Positions 1 through 9,838 are shown, counted from the first letter of the stretch. The stretch is DNA of 64,000 nucleotides from Metabacillus niabensis (GCF_020524345.1 NZ_JAIVLH010000005.1:1-64000); one strand, 5' to 3'. Numbers and translations are program-made. The notes: generated from the letters alone by a model not told the origin.

Positions 1-178
1 CACGCAAGAAAGAAGGACGTTATGAAGATCACTCAAGGAAAACTCATGAAGATCGCTGAGTGAAGGGACCGTAAAGTCAAAGGAAAAAGAACGTCGGAAA
101 GCCGTATGAGGGAAAACTTCACGTACGGTTTGATGAGGGGGAGCTGAAAGTAAAGAGGTAGCCGAAAGGCTACCCCTA
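1..178 (+). mobile_element. Group II intron, 3' end (domains V and VI), truncated by window edge
   Basis: Positions 98-131 fold into a canonical group II domain V: a GCCGTA/TACGGT stem closed by a GAAA tetraloop, with the AGC catalytic triad at 100-102. A second hairpin with a GAAA loop at about 155-176 fits domain VI. The exact 3' splice site near 177 is uncertain. The reverse-transcriptase ORF would lie to the left, outside the window; nothing coding is visible in 1-97. The 179-314 stretch before the first gene holds no other feature I can recognise apart from the SD of the next gene. Confidence 0.8.
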
Positions 179-314
179 GAAATCAGTTCTCTACTCTACA
201 AAATAACTAGTGAAAAATAGCTTATTAATCAAAAATAATATTGTAGATCTTCTGATTTATCTTTAAAATAAACCAATATATGAAACCGCTTTTTTAACCT
301 CTGGAGGAATAAAC

Positions 315-2075
315 ATGATAGTGTCTGGAAAAATAAAAGATTTCGTAAATAAGTACTTCCTTGAAAGCATGCAAAGAAAACTTATGGCTACTCTGCTACT
401 TATTATGATGGTTCCTCTATTAATATTTATGTTAGTGTCAACCCATATTTCTAGAGGTGCTGTACAAACTTCCGAAATAACATCAAATCTATCTCGAATG
501 GAGCTCTCACAAAGCTATATTGAAGAACAGCTTACCTGGTTTGATAATTTTTTGTTTTCAGCATTAGTGGATGAAAAGTTGGTACCTAGTATAACAACTA
601 TTAATAATATAACAACGACAAATTCATTTAATATACAATCTTATATACAGGATAAATTATTTGCTCTGTATAATGCGAATGAAAACATCCTCTCTGTTTC
701 ATTAACATCATATGATGATAAACGCTTATATAAGGTAGAACGAAGAGAGTTTTTTGTAACAAATATGATTGGAACTGCTCTTCAACGTACTGGGAAGGAT
801 TCCATGTTTTCCGTAAATTCGACTACGGGTACTTTTACCTTTAGTCGAAATATTTATCGTTTTGAAGATCAAAAACTAGTAGGAAGAATAGATTTAAACG
901 TTTCGTTTGATTTTATCGCACATATTGCCAAAAACCTTCGAAGTAATGAGGAAGAATCGATTATGTTGGTCGATTCAAATGGAAAGCTGCTTTTTGCCCT
1001 CGATGAAAATAATGAAGCTGCCCCAAAAGATCTTACTGCTAGTTTTAAACAACAGCATGAAACAAATTATTTTTCTCTTAATCAAGATTACTATTTTTTT
1101 CAGGAAATGATGGACGAACAAATTGTGTTAGTAAAGGTTGTTCCAGAAGAGCTGATGTTGATTGGTTCTAAACATATCAGACAAACAGGATTATTGATTC
1201 TCATCATTTCAATTTGTGTAACAGTTATTTTATCCATCATCATTTCGAATCAAGTTGCAAAACCAATTGTGTTGCTTTCTAAGAAAATGGAGCTTGTGGA
1301 AGAAACTAATTTTAACGTTAAAATTGATTCAAAACGTACAGATGAAATAGGGATTCTTCAACGAAAATTTAAGGAGATGATTGATCGAATCAGGGATTTA
1401 ATTGAAAAAGATTATAAACGTGAGATGGAGAATCGAGACGCACAGTTTCTTGCATTACAGTCACAAATAAATCCTCACTTTCTATATAATACTCTTCAAG
1501 TAATTTCAGGAATGGCTTTAAAAAAGGGCGCTAGGGAAATATATGAAATGATTCAAAGATTAGGTGGTATGTTCCGGTATATAACGAATAAACGAGGGGA
1601 TCTAGTTTATGTATGGGAAGAGGTACAACATTTACAAAATTATTTGTATATCCAAAAAGTTCGTTTTGGTAAAAATATATCAATCGAATTATTTGTTGAT
1701 GAGCAAGTTAAGGACGCAATTATTCCTTTATTATCTCTACAGCCAATTATTGAAAATTCTTTTAAACATGGATTTGAGACTCAAATTGAAAAAGGGATAC
1801 TAAAGATTGAAATACAAAAAGTGTTTGATGAAATTGAAATAATTATTGAAGACAATGGCATGGGAATGTCGGAAGAAGTACTTCAACAAGTCAAAAGTAA
1901 ATTATTAACGGATAGTTATTTATATAATCGAAGCATTGGATTGAAAAATGTTGATACAAGAATTAAGTTGTATTTCGGTCGTGAATATGGAGTTGAGATA
2001 ATGAGCCAACAAGCTGAATTTACTAAGGTAATGATTAGGCTGCCATTTCAAGAAGGAAGTGAATATAAAAAATGA
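315..2075 (+). CDS. YesM-type sensor histidine kinase
   Basis: A 586-residue membrane sensor kinase. It has a transmembrane segment at about 23-43, an extracytoplasmic sensor region to about 285, and a second transmembrane segment at about 291-311. A HAMP linker follows, then a His_kinase (PF06580-type) domain with the motif QSQINPHFLYNTLQ, in which His388 is the likely phosphorylated residue. The C-terminal HATPase has an N-box (PIIENSFKHG) and DNGMGM. An SD (CTGGAGGAA) precedes the ATG. It overlaps the response regulator downstream by 4 bp, so the two are translationally coupled. By position it senses the sugar imported by the following ABC system; the ligand cannot be read from sequence. 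Confidence 0.93.
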   Translation: MIVSGKIKDFVNKYFLESMQRKLMATLLLIMMVPLLIFMLVSTHISRGAVQTSEITSNLSRMELSQSYIEEQLTWFDNFLFSALVDEKLVPSITTINNITTTNSFNIQSYIQDKLFALYNANENILSVSLTSYDDKRLYKVERREFFVTNMIGTALQRTGKDSMFSVNSTTGTFTFSRNIYRFEDQKLVGRIDLNVSFDFIAHIAKNLRSNEEESIMLVDSNGKLLFALDENNEAAPKDLTASFKQQHETNYFSLNQDYYFFQEMMDEQIVLVKVVPEELMLIGSKHIRQTGLLILIISICVTVILSIIISNQVAKPIVLLSKKMELVEETNFNVKIDSKRTDEIGILQRKFKEMIDRIRDLIEKDYKREMENRDAQFLALQSQINPHFLYNTLQVISGMALKKGAREIYEMIQRLGGMFRYITNKRGDLVYVWEEVQHLQNYLYIQKVRFGKNISIELFVDEQVKDAIIPLLSLQPIIENSFKHGFETQIEKGILKIEIQKVFDEIEIIIEDNGMGMSEEVLQQVKSKLLTDSYLYNRSIGLKNVDTRIKLYFGREYGVEIMSQQAEFTKVMIRLPFQEGSEYKK

Positions 2076-3148
2076 CGACATTGTTAGTTGTTGATGATGA
2101 AACGTGGACAAGAGAAACAGTCAAGGCTTTAATTGATATGGATTCTTTAGGGATCACAAAACTGCTTGAAGCGACAAATGGGGAGGAAGCTATAAACAAA
2201 ATCATCTCCGAAAAACCTGACTTTATTATGACTGATATGAAAATGCCTGGTGTAGATGGGATTGGGTTATTAGAGATCATTGAAAAAAAATTCGATGATA
2301 TTCCAACAATTGTTTTAAGTGGTTATCAGGATTTCATGTATACGAGACAGGCAATTAAAACAGGGGTAATTGAATACCTACCAAAGCCTGTAGATGAAAC
2401 AGAATTAAATGAAGCATTGAAAAAAGCATTAATAGAAAAAAAGAAAATAGAGCAGCAGCAATCAGGTTATCAATTTTATAGGCCAAAACAACCTGAAGTA
2501 TTGGACTTAATTGAAACCTTTCGTCAAACTGCCGCATTTTCGTTAAAAGAATTAAATGCAAACCAACTATCAACCAGTTTTCATCAGTTTCTCGAAAAGT
2601 TACATGATGAAATAAAGAATGATCCTTCTTTGACTATGTATCTTCATCAGGTGTTTCTAGTGTTACTTGAAGAAGCATTAAAGGAGCATAAGGTAAGCCT
2701 TGAAGATATCGGATTACAATGGAATGATATAAAGTATTGTGACAATCAATCATTGGATAATGGATTAATGAGACAAATGAGCATAGGCGAAAAAATCATA
2801 AGTAGAGTAGATGAGTTAAGAAAACAAAAGACGAAAATTAACTTGGAAGAAATTAAAAAGTATCTTGACGAATATTCTTCATCACAGCATATTTCACTAG
2901 AAGTAATTGCCAAGAAATTTTATGTAAGCAAGGAGTATTTAACAACGTCTTTCAAAAAGAAATATGGATGTAATGTGACAGAATATATTATTGCCTCCCG
3001 TATGGAAAAAGCGAAAGATCTAGTTATAACTACAACCCTTCAATATAAAACAATTGCGGAAATGGTAGGGTATGAGGATGTATCTTATTTTTATCGAGTG
3101 TTTAAAAAGTTTTATGGATGTTCTCCGGGAACAATTCGAAAAACTTAA
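2072..3148 (+). CDS. YesN-type response regulator, receiver plus AraC HTH
   Basis: A 358-residue regulator. The N-terminal receiver has acidic DD at 8-9, phospho-acceptor Asp55 in FIMTDMKMPG, and Lys in the LPKPVD loop. A linker follows, then a C-terminal AraC-type double helix-turn-helix (about 255-358) ending in the family pattern YFYRVFKKFYGCSPGTIRK. It starts inside the kinase stop (ATGA overlap). Partner kinase and adjacent importer suggest it activates the 3234-9787 genes. At 358 aa it is shorter than the second regulator in this window (527 aa), which has a longer middle domain. Confidence 0.93.
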   Translation: MTTLLVVDDETWTRETVKALIDMDSLGITKLLEATNGEEAINKIISEKPDFIMTDMKMPGVDGIGLLEIIEKKFDDIPTIVLSGYQDFMYTRQAIKTGVIEYLPKPVDETELNEALKKALIEKKKIEQQQSGYQFYRPKQPEVLDLIETFRQTAAFSLKELNANQLSTSFHQFLEKLHDEIKNDPSLTMYLHQVFLVLLEEALKEHKVSLEDIGLQWNDIKYCDNQSLDNGLMRQMSIGEKIISRVDELRKQKTKINLEEIKKYLDEYSSSQHISLEVIAKKFYVSKEYLTTSFKKKYGCNVTEYIIASRMEKAKDLVITTTLQYKTIAEMVGYEDVSYFYRVFKKFYGCSPGTIRKT

Positions 3149-3158
3149 AATAGTCCAA

Positions 3159-3173
3159 ATGTAAGCGTTAATA
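3159..3173 (+). promoter_or_regulatory. Possible cre (CcpA) site
   Basis: TGTAAGCGTTAATA fits the cre pattern WTGNAANCGNWNNCW except for one fixed position (T in place of C). It sits between the response regulator and the solute-binding lipoprotein gene, where catabolite repression of an importer would be expected. Match only; no promoter assigned. Confidence 0.35.
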
Positions 3174-3233
3174 TTTTCAATTTTTTATAGAATAAAAAGA
3201 GATTATGATAGAAGTATGAAAGGGGAGTTGAAA

Positions 3234-4517
3234 ATGAAAAAAGCGCTTACAATGATAATCGCAACAGTCTTATTTTTAGGAATTCTAGCTGGCTGTAATG
3301 CTGGTGGAAGCAGTTCCTCCGGAGATGGTGAAGGAGGAAGTTCAGAAAAAGTTGAACTGAAAGTATTTATCGGACAGCCGAGATTTAAAGAGCAATATGA
3401 AACATATATCGATCAATTCGTAGCGAAGCAAAAAGAAGAAAAAGGGCGTGATGTAACAGTTAAGTTAGAGCTTCCAAGTGTAAATGAAGCAGATCAATTA
3501 TTAAAAACTAGACTTGCTTCAGGAGATAGTCCAGATGTTTTCGGAATTCATGCTATTAATGATATTCCGGTATATGATAAAGCTGGTTACTTAGAAGATC
3601 TTTCCGGGGAGCCTTTTGTAGAGAAATTATATGATACAGTAAAACCGATGGTTTCCAGAGAAGACAGAGTATTAGCTGTACCTCTAGAAACACTTCAATG
3701 GGGCTTTATATACAATAAAGACATCTTTGCAGAAAATGGATTAGAAGTACCTAAAACGTTATCGGAAATGAAAGCGGTTATAAAAGAGCTTGAAGACAAA
3801 GAGATCACACCGTTTATTCGAGCATATAAAGATTCATATATTCCACAATTATTCCTGCCATTAACAGTAGGTGCACTTGAAAGTACCAGCAATAAGGGCT
3901 TTTTAGAATCAATGAATGCCGGAGAAGGATCTTTTGCAGATTTAAAGGGCATGTTTGACATTATGGATCTTGTTCATGCACATGGAACCGACCGACCATT
4001 TGAAGTAGGACAAGACCAAGGAGCAGCTGCTTTTGCCAGCGGTCAAGCCGCTATGTGGGTACAAGGACCATGGATGGCTGAGTCAATGTTAGCAACAAAT
4101 GAAAACATTAACTTTGGTGTTGCTCCACTTCCGATTAATGATGATGAAAAGGCAACACTTATCAACTTAGGTGCATCAACATCATTAGCTGTTTCTAAAG
4201 AAAGTAAAGTAAAGGATGTAGCAAAAGATTTCGTAAACTATATTCTTGATGATCAGGACTCCAGTGCTTTCTATGAAAGCCTAGGATTTAATCCACTTGC
4301 TACTGTTCATACCTTTGAAACATATCCTTGGTTAGAAGATTCTTCTAAATATGTGGAAGAAGGAAAAGTATACCAAGATCCAACGATTCCGTCTGCAGTA
4401 AAATCGGCATCTGAAAAGTTATTCCAAAGCTATTATGCTGATGATGCGTCAAAAGAGGATGTCATCTCAGGACTTGATCGTGCTTGGGAAGAATATAACA
4501 AGGTAAATAAAGAATAG
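3234..4517 (+). CDS. ABC sugar importer, solute-binding lipoprotein
   Basis: Extracellular sugar-binding lipoprotein (SBP_bac_1 family), about 427 aa from ATG 3234. I prefer this ATG to the in-frame one at 3216 because GGGGAG at 3222-3227 is correctly spaced and the protein then begins with a compact signal peptide. The lipobox is LAGC, followed by a Gly/Ser-rich tether. Binding-protein patterns include LASGDSPDVFG and AAMWVQGPWMAES. First gene of the importer after the two-component pair; separated from the permeases by a strong hairpin (4526-4561), which would give more binding protein than permease. Substrate unknown; the linked GH42 and GH30 enzymes point to a beta-linked oligosaccharide. 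Confidence 0.92.
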   Translation: MKKALTMIIATVLFLGILAGCNAGGSSSSGDGEGGSSEKVELKVFIGQPRFKEQYETYIDQFVAKQKEEKGRDVTVKLELPSVNEADQLLKTRLASGDSPDVFGIHAINDIPVYDKAGYLEDLSGEPFVEKLYDTVKPMVSREDRVLAVPLETLQWGFIYNKDIFAENGLEVPKTLSEMKAVIKELEDKEITPFIRAYKDSYIPQLFLPLTVGALESTSNKGFLESMNAGEGSFADLKGMFDIMDLVHAHGTDRPFEVGQDQGAAAFASGQAAMWVQGPWMAESMLATNENINFGVAPLPINDDEKATLINLGASTSLAVSKESKVKDVAKDFVNYILDDQDSSAFYESLGFNPLATVHTFETYPWLEDSSKYVEEGKVYQDPTIPSAVKSASEKLFQSYYADDASKEDVISGLDRAWEEYNKVNKE

Positions 4518-4525
4518 TGCTAAAC

Positions 4526-4561
4526 AAGTGAAAGACAGTTTAATAAAACTGTCTTTCACTT
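4526..4561 (+). terminator. Intercistronic hairpin (attenuator or mRNA stabiliser)
   Basis: A perfect 16-bp stem with an AATA loop (arms 4526-4541 and 4546-4561), followed by a weak T/A-rich tail (TATAAAAA). It lies 9 bp after the binding-protein stop and 87 bp before the first permease. The position is typical of partial termination or 3'-end protection that raises lipoprotein expression relative to membrane subunits. Confidence 0.8.
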
Positions 4562-4648
4562 TATAAAAATGATTGGTAGTAAGAGGGAAGTCTTCACGAA
4601 AATGTCCCCTAATCATTATCTTCTAACAGAATCCTAGAGTGGAAAGGA

Positions 4649-5593
4649 ATGAGTAATGTGGCAGTAACTGAACTGAAAAGTCCTGTAAAGGAAATAGCAT
4701 CTACTAAGAAAAAAGCAAAGAAAGAGAACAGTCACTTACGATTAATCTTGTTTGTTTTACCTGCATTTATCTTTTATATTCTATTCCTTTTAATCCCTAC
4801 AGTAGGTGCTGGTATTTATAGTTTTACAGATTGGAATGGATTAAATAAAACCTATAATTTTGTCGGTTTTAGCAATTATATTGAAGCGTTTAGAGATGAT
4901 TCTGCGTTCAGACATTCCTTTTGGTTCACATTAAAGTATACGATATTTGTGTTTGTCATTCAGAATGTTGTTGCATTAGGATTAGCGTTATTAATTGAAA
5001 CAAGAATGAAATCGAAAGGGTTTTTTAGAACAATTTTCTTTATGCCGAACATGATAAGCTTAATTATCAGTTCACTTATGTTTTCATTTATCTTTACGAA
5101 TGTATTTCCTGAATTATCGAAGAAAGCCATTTTCTCGGTATTGGATCAGTCTTGGATTGGTGATCCAAAGGTTTCGTTCTACTCGATCTTAATCGTGTCT
5201 TTATGGCAAGGAATTGGCTATATGATGGTTATTTACATGGCTGCACTTCAAGGGGTGCCTAAGCAATTAAAAGAAGCATCGATGATTGACGGTGCAAATG
5301 TGTTCCAACGTCTTAGACATGTTGTCATTCCAATGATTATGCATGCGATTACAATTTGCTGTTTCTTAACATTAAATGGAGCGTTTAAAGTATTTGACGT
5401 AGTATACGCACTAACGCAAGGTGGACCAGGTACATCAACACAAGTAATGGCTCTGAATATTTATGAAGAAGCATTTTCAAATAACTTCCGTTTTGGTTAT
5501 GCAAACGCAAAAGCAATGATTCTGTTTTTGGTGGTCTTACTCATTACCCTTATTCAAGTGAGTATTCTTAAGCGCAAGGAGGTTGAAGCATGA
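4649..5593 (+). CDS. ABC sugar importer, permease (MalF/UgpA type)
   Basis: About 314 aa with six predicted membrane segments after a basic cytoplasmic N-terminus. The binding-protein-dependent permease EAA loop appears as KEASMIDGANVFQRLRHVVIPMI (key residues E-A-S, D-G-A, P). The ATG at 4649 directly abuts the AAGGA SD; GTG at 4658 is better spaced and may be the true start. The TGA overlaps the next permease ATG by 4 bp. No ATPase gene accompanies the pair. Confidence 0.9.
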   Translation: MSNVAVTELKSPVKEIASTKKKAKKENSHLRLILFVLPAFIFYILFLLIPTVGAGIYSFTDWNGLNKTYNFVGFSNYIEAFRDDSAFRHSFWFTLKYTIFVFVIQNVVALGLALLIETRMKSKGFFRTIFFMPNMISLIISSLMFSFIFTNVFPELSKKAIFSVLDQSWIGDPKVSFYSILIVSLWQGIGYMMVIYMAALQGVPKQLKEASMIDGANVFQRLRHVVIPMIMHAITICCFLTLNGAFKVFDVVYALTQGGPGTSTQVMALNIYEEAFSNNFRFGYANAKAMILFLVVLLITLIQVSILKRKEVEA

Positions 5594-6414
5594 GAAAGAA
5601 TCTTTCTTCATCCATTATGATCAACTTAATTTTGACAGTCTTTGCGATTATTTCTTTCTTTCCAATTTACATGGCGTTCATAAATTCTTTTAAAACGCAA
5701 GGAGAGATCTTTACTTCAGTCTTATCGTTCCCAACTTCTTTTTCATTAGAAAACTATATTGGGGTTTTTACAGAGCTAGATCTAGTAAGCAGTTCATTAA
5801 ACACACTACTTGTTACTGCTATCGGTCTGGCAGGAATTGTTATTTGTGGTTCACTTGCAGGATATAAATTAGCTAGAACATCTGGAAAATTAAGTGCGCT
5901 TATTTTCACTCTCTTTATTGCATCAATGCTGGTTCCGTTTCACTCCATCATGATTACGTTGAGTCAAATGGCAAAAGGTTTAGGATTACAAGGATCCCTA
6001 GCAGGTCTTGGGTTAATTTATATAGGTCTAGGGGTGAATATGGCAGTCTTCCTCTATCATGGATTTGTGAAATCGATACCAAGAGAGTTAGAAGAGGCGG
6101 CTAAAATAGACGGTTGTAATGATATTCAAATCTTTGTTCGAATCATTTTCCCGTTGTTAAAGCCAATTACGGCTACAATCTTAGTATTAAATGTTTTATG
6201 GCTATGGAATGACTTCTTATTACCGTTAATCATGTTAACAGATGTAAATAACTATACACTTATGCTATCGATCAATATGTTATTTGGTCAATATGTGGCA
6301 GACTGGCCAAAGATTTTAGCAGCATTAGTCTTAACAGCTTTACCGGTTGTTGTGTTCTATGCGTTTTTCCAAAAATATATCCTCGAGGGTATTGCTGATG
6401 GAGCTATTAAATAA
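5590..6414 (+). CDS. ABC sugar importer, permease (MalG/UgpE type)
   Basis: A 274-aa six-helix permease with the EAA loop EEAAKIDGCNDIQIF followed by PLLKP. It ends with the family-typical FFQKYILEGIADGAIK. The ATGA overlap with the upstream permease indicates translational coupling, and the GH42 gene follows after 24 bp. It forms the inner-membrane heterodimer with the 4649-5593 product. Confidence 0.92.
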   Translation: MRKNLSSSIMINLILTVFAIISFFPIYMAFINSFKTQGEIFTSVLSFPTSFSLENYIGVFTELDLVSSSLNTLLVTAIGLAGIVICGSLAGYKLARTSGKLSALIFTLFIASMLVPFHSIMITLSQMAKGLGLQGSLAGLGLIYIGLGVNMAVFLYHGFVKSIPRELEEAAKIDGCNDIQIFVRIIFPLLKPITATILVLNVLWLWNDFLLPLIMLTDVNNYTLMLSINMLFGQYVADWPKILAALVLTALPVVVFYAFFQKYILEGIADGAIK

Positions 6415-6438
6415 GGTGGAAAGGGTGTTATGTAAGGG

Positions 6439-8445
6439 ATGAATAAATTATTATACGGAGTGGCTTATTACGATGAATACATGCCGTATGAACGGCTTGA
6501 AACAGATATTCAAATGATGAAAGAAGCAGGAATAAATGTTGTCAGAATTGCAGAATCAACATGGAGTACACATGAGCCACAAAATGGTGTGTTTGATTTT
6601 ACATCTGTTAATCGGGTATTGGATGCCATGCATAATGCAGGTATTCATGTTATTGTTGGAACCCCGACCTATGCTGTTCCAACTTGGATGGTGAAAGAAC
6701 ATCCGGATGTATTGGCTGTTACGAAAAATGGACCAGGTAAATATGGTGCAAGACAAATCATGGATATCACAAATCCAACCTATTTGTTTTATGCTGAGCG
6801 TATTATTCGCAAGCTAATGGAAAATGTAAAAGATCATCCGGCGATTATAGGATACCAGATTGATAATGAAACAAAGCACTATGATACAAGCGGGCCGAAT
6901 GTACAGCAGAGATTTATAAAATATTTAAAAGATAAGTTTGAAACAACAGATGCTCTGAATAAAGAATTTGGTTTGGCTTATTGGAGTAATGATGTGCATG
7001 CTTGGGAAGATATGCCATCAACAGTTGGAACAATAAATGGCAGTTTTGGTGCTGAATTTTCAAAGTTTCAGCGAAAGCTGGTCGATGAATTTCTTGCATG
7101 GCAAGTTGACATCGTAAAGGAATATCGAAAAGAGGGTCAGTTTATTACACAAAACTTTGACTTTGAATGGAGAGGCTATTCATTTGGAGTACAGCCAAAT
7201 GTAAACCATTTCACTGCATCCCAACCATTCGATATCACTGGCGTTGATATCTACCACCCGACTCAAGAGGATTTAACAGGAATTGAAATATCCTTCGGAG
7301 GAGATGTTGCAAGATCAACAAAGCAGCAGAACTATTATGTTCTTGAAACAGAAGCACAAGCCTTTTCACACTGGACACCTTTTCCTGGGCAATTAAGGTT
7401 ACAAGCATTTAGTCACGTAGCATCTGGTGCAAATATGGTTGCATATTGGCATTGGCATTCTATTCACAATTCTTTTGAGACATATTGGAAGGGACTTTTA
7501 AGTCACGATCTTCAACCAAATCCTGTATACAATGAAGCCAAAACGATTGGAGCAGATTTTAGCCGTCTCTCTCCAAAAATTATGAACTTAAAGAAGAAGA
7601 ATAAAACAGCCATTCTTGTAAGCAATGAATCTCTAACAGGTTTAAATTGGTTTAAATTTAAATACGATAGTGAATTGAACTATAACGATATTGTCCGGCT
7701 TATTTATGATGAATTATATAAATTAAATGTGGAAGTAGATATTCTTCACCCGGGGTCTGAGAACTTTAATGATTATTCACTAATTATTGTTCCATGCTTG
7801 TATGTTGCACCAGACGAACTCTTAGATAGATTAAATCAGTATGTTGAAAATGGTGGGCACGCAATTTTTACGTTTAAATCGGGGTTTACAAATGATCACA
7901 TTAAGGTAAGAACATCCAGCCAACCTGGGATCATTGAAAAAGCATGTGGTGTAAACTATCAAATGTTTGTTGAACCGAAGAATATGAAGCTTGCAGGTAA
8001 CCCTTATCAAGTAGAAGAGGATAAAAATCGTGTCCATACATGGATGGAGCTGTTAACTCCAACAACAGCGGAAACACTGGCAACATATGATCACCCTGCA
8101 TGGGGAGAATATGCTGCTGTTACAGGAAATGAATATGGAAAAGGCTATGCAACATATATTGGATGTATTGTTTCAAGTGAAATTATGTCGGAAATTCTTA
8201 CCCAGGCATTAAAACGTGCATCAATATGGGGAGTGGAGCAGGATGTGAAATTCCCTCTTGTTATAAAAAGTGGTATCAATGATGAAGGAAAAACGATTAA
8301 ATATGTTTTTAACTATTCATTTGAGCAGCAAGAAATAGAGTCTCCATTTTCAGAAAGTACCGATTTATTATCAGATTCAACATATCAAACAGGCGAAACT
8401 CTCACTATTAAACCATGGGATGTAAAAATATTAGAAATGAAATAG
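6439..8445 (+). CDS. Beta-galactosidase, glycoside hydrolase family 42
   Basis: 668 aa, the normal GH42 size. An N-terminal TIM barrel begins LLYGVAYYDEYMPYE. Acid/base Glu144 lies in GYQIDNET and the probable nucleophile Glu303 in YVLETEAQ. A trimerisation-type domain follows (about 390-600), then a small C-terminal beta domain. There is no signal peptide, so it acts in the cytoplasm on imported beta-galactosides or related beta-linked oligosaccharides. It follows the importer permeases and precedes the GH30 gene by 8 bp, in one operon. The best SD (TAAGGG) directly abuts the ATG, so initiation may be weak or coupled. Family assignment is secure; the natural substrate is inferred. Confidence 0.93.
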   Translation: MNKLLYGVAYYDEYMPYERLETDIQMMKEAGINVVRIAESTWSTHEPQNGVFDFTSVNRVLDAMHNAGIHVIVGTPTYAVPTWMVKEHPDVLAVTKNGPGKYGARQIMDITNPTYLFYAERIIRKLMENVKDHPAIIGYQIDNETKHYDTSGPNVQQRFIKYLKDKFETTDALNKEFGLAYWSNDVHAWEDMPSTVGTINGSFGAEFSKFQRKLVDEFLAWQVDIVKEYRKEGQFITQNFDFEWRGYSFGVQPNVNHFTASQPFDITGVDIYHPTQEDLTGIEISFGGDVARSTKQQNYYVLETEAQAFSHWTPFPGQLRLQAFSHVASGANMVAYWHWHSIHNSFETYWKGLLSHDLQPNPVYNEAKTIGADFSRLSPKIMNLKKKNKTAILVSNESLTGLNWFKFKYDSELNYNDIVRLIYDELYKLNVEVDILHPGSENFNDYSLIIVPCLYVAPDELLDRLNQYVENGGHAIFTFKSGFTNDHIKVRTSSQPGIIEKACGVNYQMFVEPKNMKLAGNPYQVEEDKNRVHTWMELLTPTTAETLATYDHPAWGEYAAVTGNEYGKGYATYIGCIVSSEIMSEILTQALKRASIWGVEQDVKFPLVIKSGINDEGKTIKYVFNYSFEQQEIESPFSESTDLLSDSTYQTGETLTIKPWDVKILEMK

Positions 8446-8455
8446 GGAGGACATG

Positions 8456-9787
8456 ATGAGCTTTACTTGGATATCCACAACAAGAAGTCAGTACTGGCAG
8501 GAAAAAGATGCAAGTACTATATTATATGAAGATAAAAAACCAAACCTAGTAATTACTGATGAAAAAAAACGTGTCATTGACGGCTTTGGCGGCTGTTTTA
8601 ATGAACTAGGTTATGAAGCTCTTACTCTTTTATCAGAGGATGATCGCAACAGTGTGCTTGATTCTTTATTTTTACCAGAAGGTGAATGTCAATTTAGCAT
8701 GTGTCGTTTACCAATCGGTGCAAGTGACTATGCGCTTGAATGGTACAGTCATAATGAAACACCGGATGACTATGAGATGAAGTATTTCTCGATTGAGCGC
8801 GATAAAAAATATTTAATTCCTTATATAAAAGAAGCATTAAAACGAAACCCAAACATAAAACTATTTGCTTCACCATGGAGTCCTCCAACTTGGATGAAGT
8901 TTCCGAAAGCGTATAACTATGGCACGCTTCGCTGGGAACCTGAAGTGTTAAAGGCATATGCACTATATTTCGTGAGATTTGTCCAGGCCTATGAAGAAGA
9001 AGGAATTACAATTCACCAAATTCATGTACAAAATGAAGTGGTAGCCGATCAAAAATTTCCTTCTTGCAAATGGACAGGTGAGCAATTACGAGAATTCATC
9101 GCTTCTTATTTAGGGCCGGCTATTGAAGAACACGGAATAAAAGCTGAAATTTGGCTTGGAACAATTAATGCACCAGAGCCTTGGGAAGAGCTAATGCATG
9201 GAACAACAACAGATTATGATGTGTATGCGCAAACCGTTCTTAGTGATCCCAATGCCTACCGATATGTAAAAGGTGTAGGATATCAATGGGCAGGTAAATA
9301 CGCAATTCAACGAACAGTTCAAAGCTATCCAGAGCTAAAATATATGCAAACAGAAAACGAGTGTGGAAATGGCAAAAACACATGGGAATACGCACTTTAT
9401 GTTCATAATTTATATCGTCATTATTTTGTAAATGGTGCTAATGCTTATATTTATTGGAATATGGTCCTGCAACCAAACGGACGAAGTACGTGGGGGTGGG
9501 AACAGAACTCAATGATTACAGTTGACCCGGATTCAAAGAACGTGAATAATAATCCTGAATATTATGTAATGAAGCATTTCTCACATTATGTAAAGCCGGG
9601 TGCAGTCCGACTTGAAACGTCCGGACCTTGGACAGGAAACACAACAGCATTTCAAAATCCGGATGGAAGCAAGGTTGTTGTCATATCGAATTCGTTTAAA
9701 ACAGATCGAGAATTAGTGCTAGAGCTAAACAATGAAAAACATAGCATTACATTAGAGGCTGAATCATTTAATACGATAGTCCTATAA
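8456..9787 (+). CDS. Glycoside hydrolase family 30 (glucosylceramidase-like)
   Basis: 443 aa from ATG 8456, preferred over the ATG at 8453 because the GGGAGG SD (8445-8450) then has 5-nt spacing. GH30 marks are IDGFGGCFNE near the N-terminus, the SPWSPPTWMK strand, acid/base Glu194 in IHVQNEV and nucleophile Glu300 in MQTENECG. A short beta domain ends the protein. Without a signal peptide it must act on imported sugars. GH30 members include beta-glucosidases, beta-1,6-glucanases and beta-1,6-galactanases; pairing with GH42 makes a beta-1,6- or mixed beta-galacto-oligosaccharide plausible but unproven. Last gene of the operon. Confidence 0.9.
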   Translation: MSFTWISTTRSQYWQEKDASTILYEDKKPNLVITDEKKRVIDGFGGCFNELGYEALTLLSEDDRNSVLDSLFLPEGECQFSMCRLPIGASDYALEWYSHNETPDDYEMKYFSIERDKKYLIPYIKEALKRNPNIKLFASPWSPPTWMKFPKAYNYGTLRWEPEVLKAYALYFVRFVQAYEEEGITIHQIHVQNEVVADQKFPSCKWTGEQLREFIASYLGPAIEEHGIKAEIWLGTINAPEPWEELMHGTTTDYDVYAQTVLSDPNAYRYVKGVGYQWAGKYAIQRTVQSYPELKYMQTENECGNGKNTWEYALYVHNLYRHYFVNGANAYIYWNMVLQPNGRSTWGWEQNSMITVDPDSKNVNNNPEYYVMKHFSHYVKPGAVRLETSGPWTGNTTAFQNPDGSKVVVISNSFKTDRELVLELNNEKHSITLEAESFNTIVL

Positions 9788-9800
9788 CTGAAAATTAACA

Positions 9801-9838
9801 AAAAAACTTCATTCCAGACAGGATTGAAGTTTTTTGTT
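9801..9838 (+). terminator. Rho-independent terminator of the GH42-GH30 operon
   Basis: Stem of about 13 bp with one mismatch (arms 9803-9815 and 9821-9833, AAAACTTC.../...GAAGTTTT) followed by T-rich sequence, 14 bp after the GH30 stop. Confidence 0.85.
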
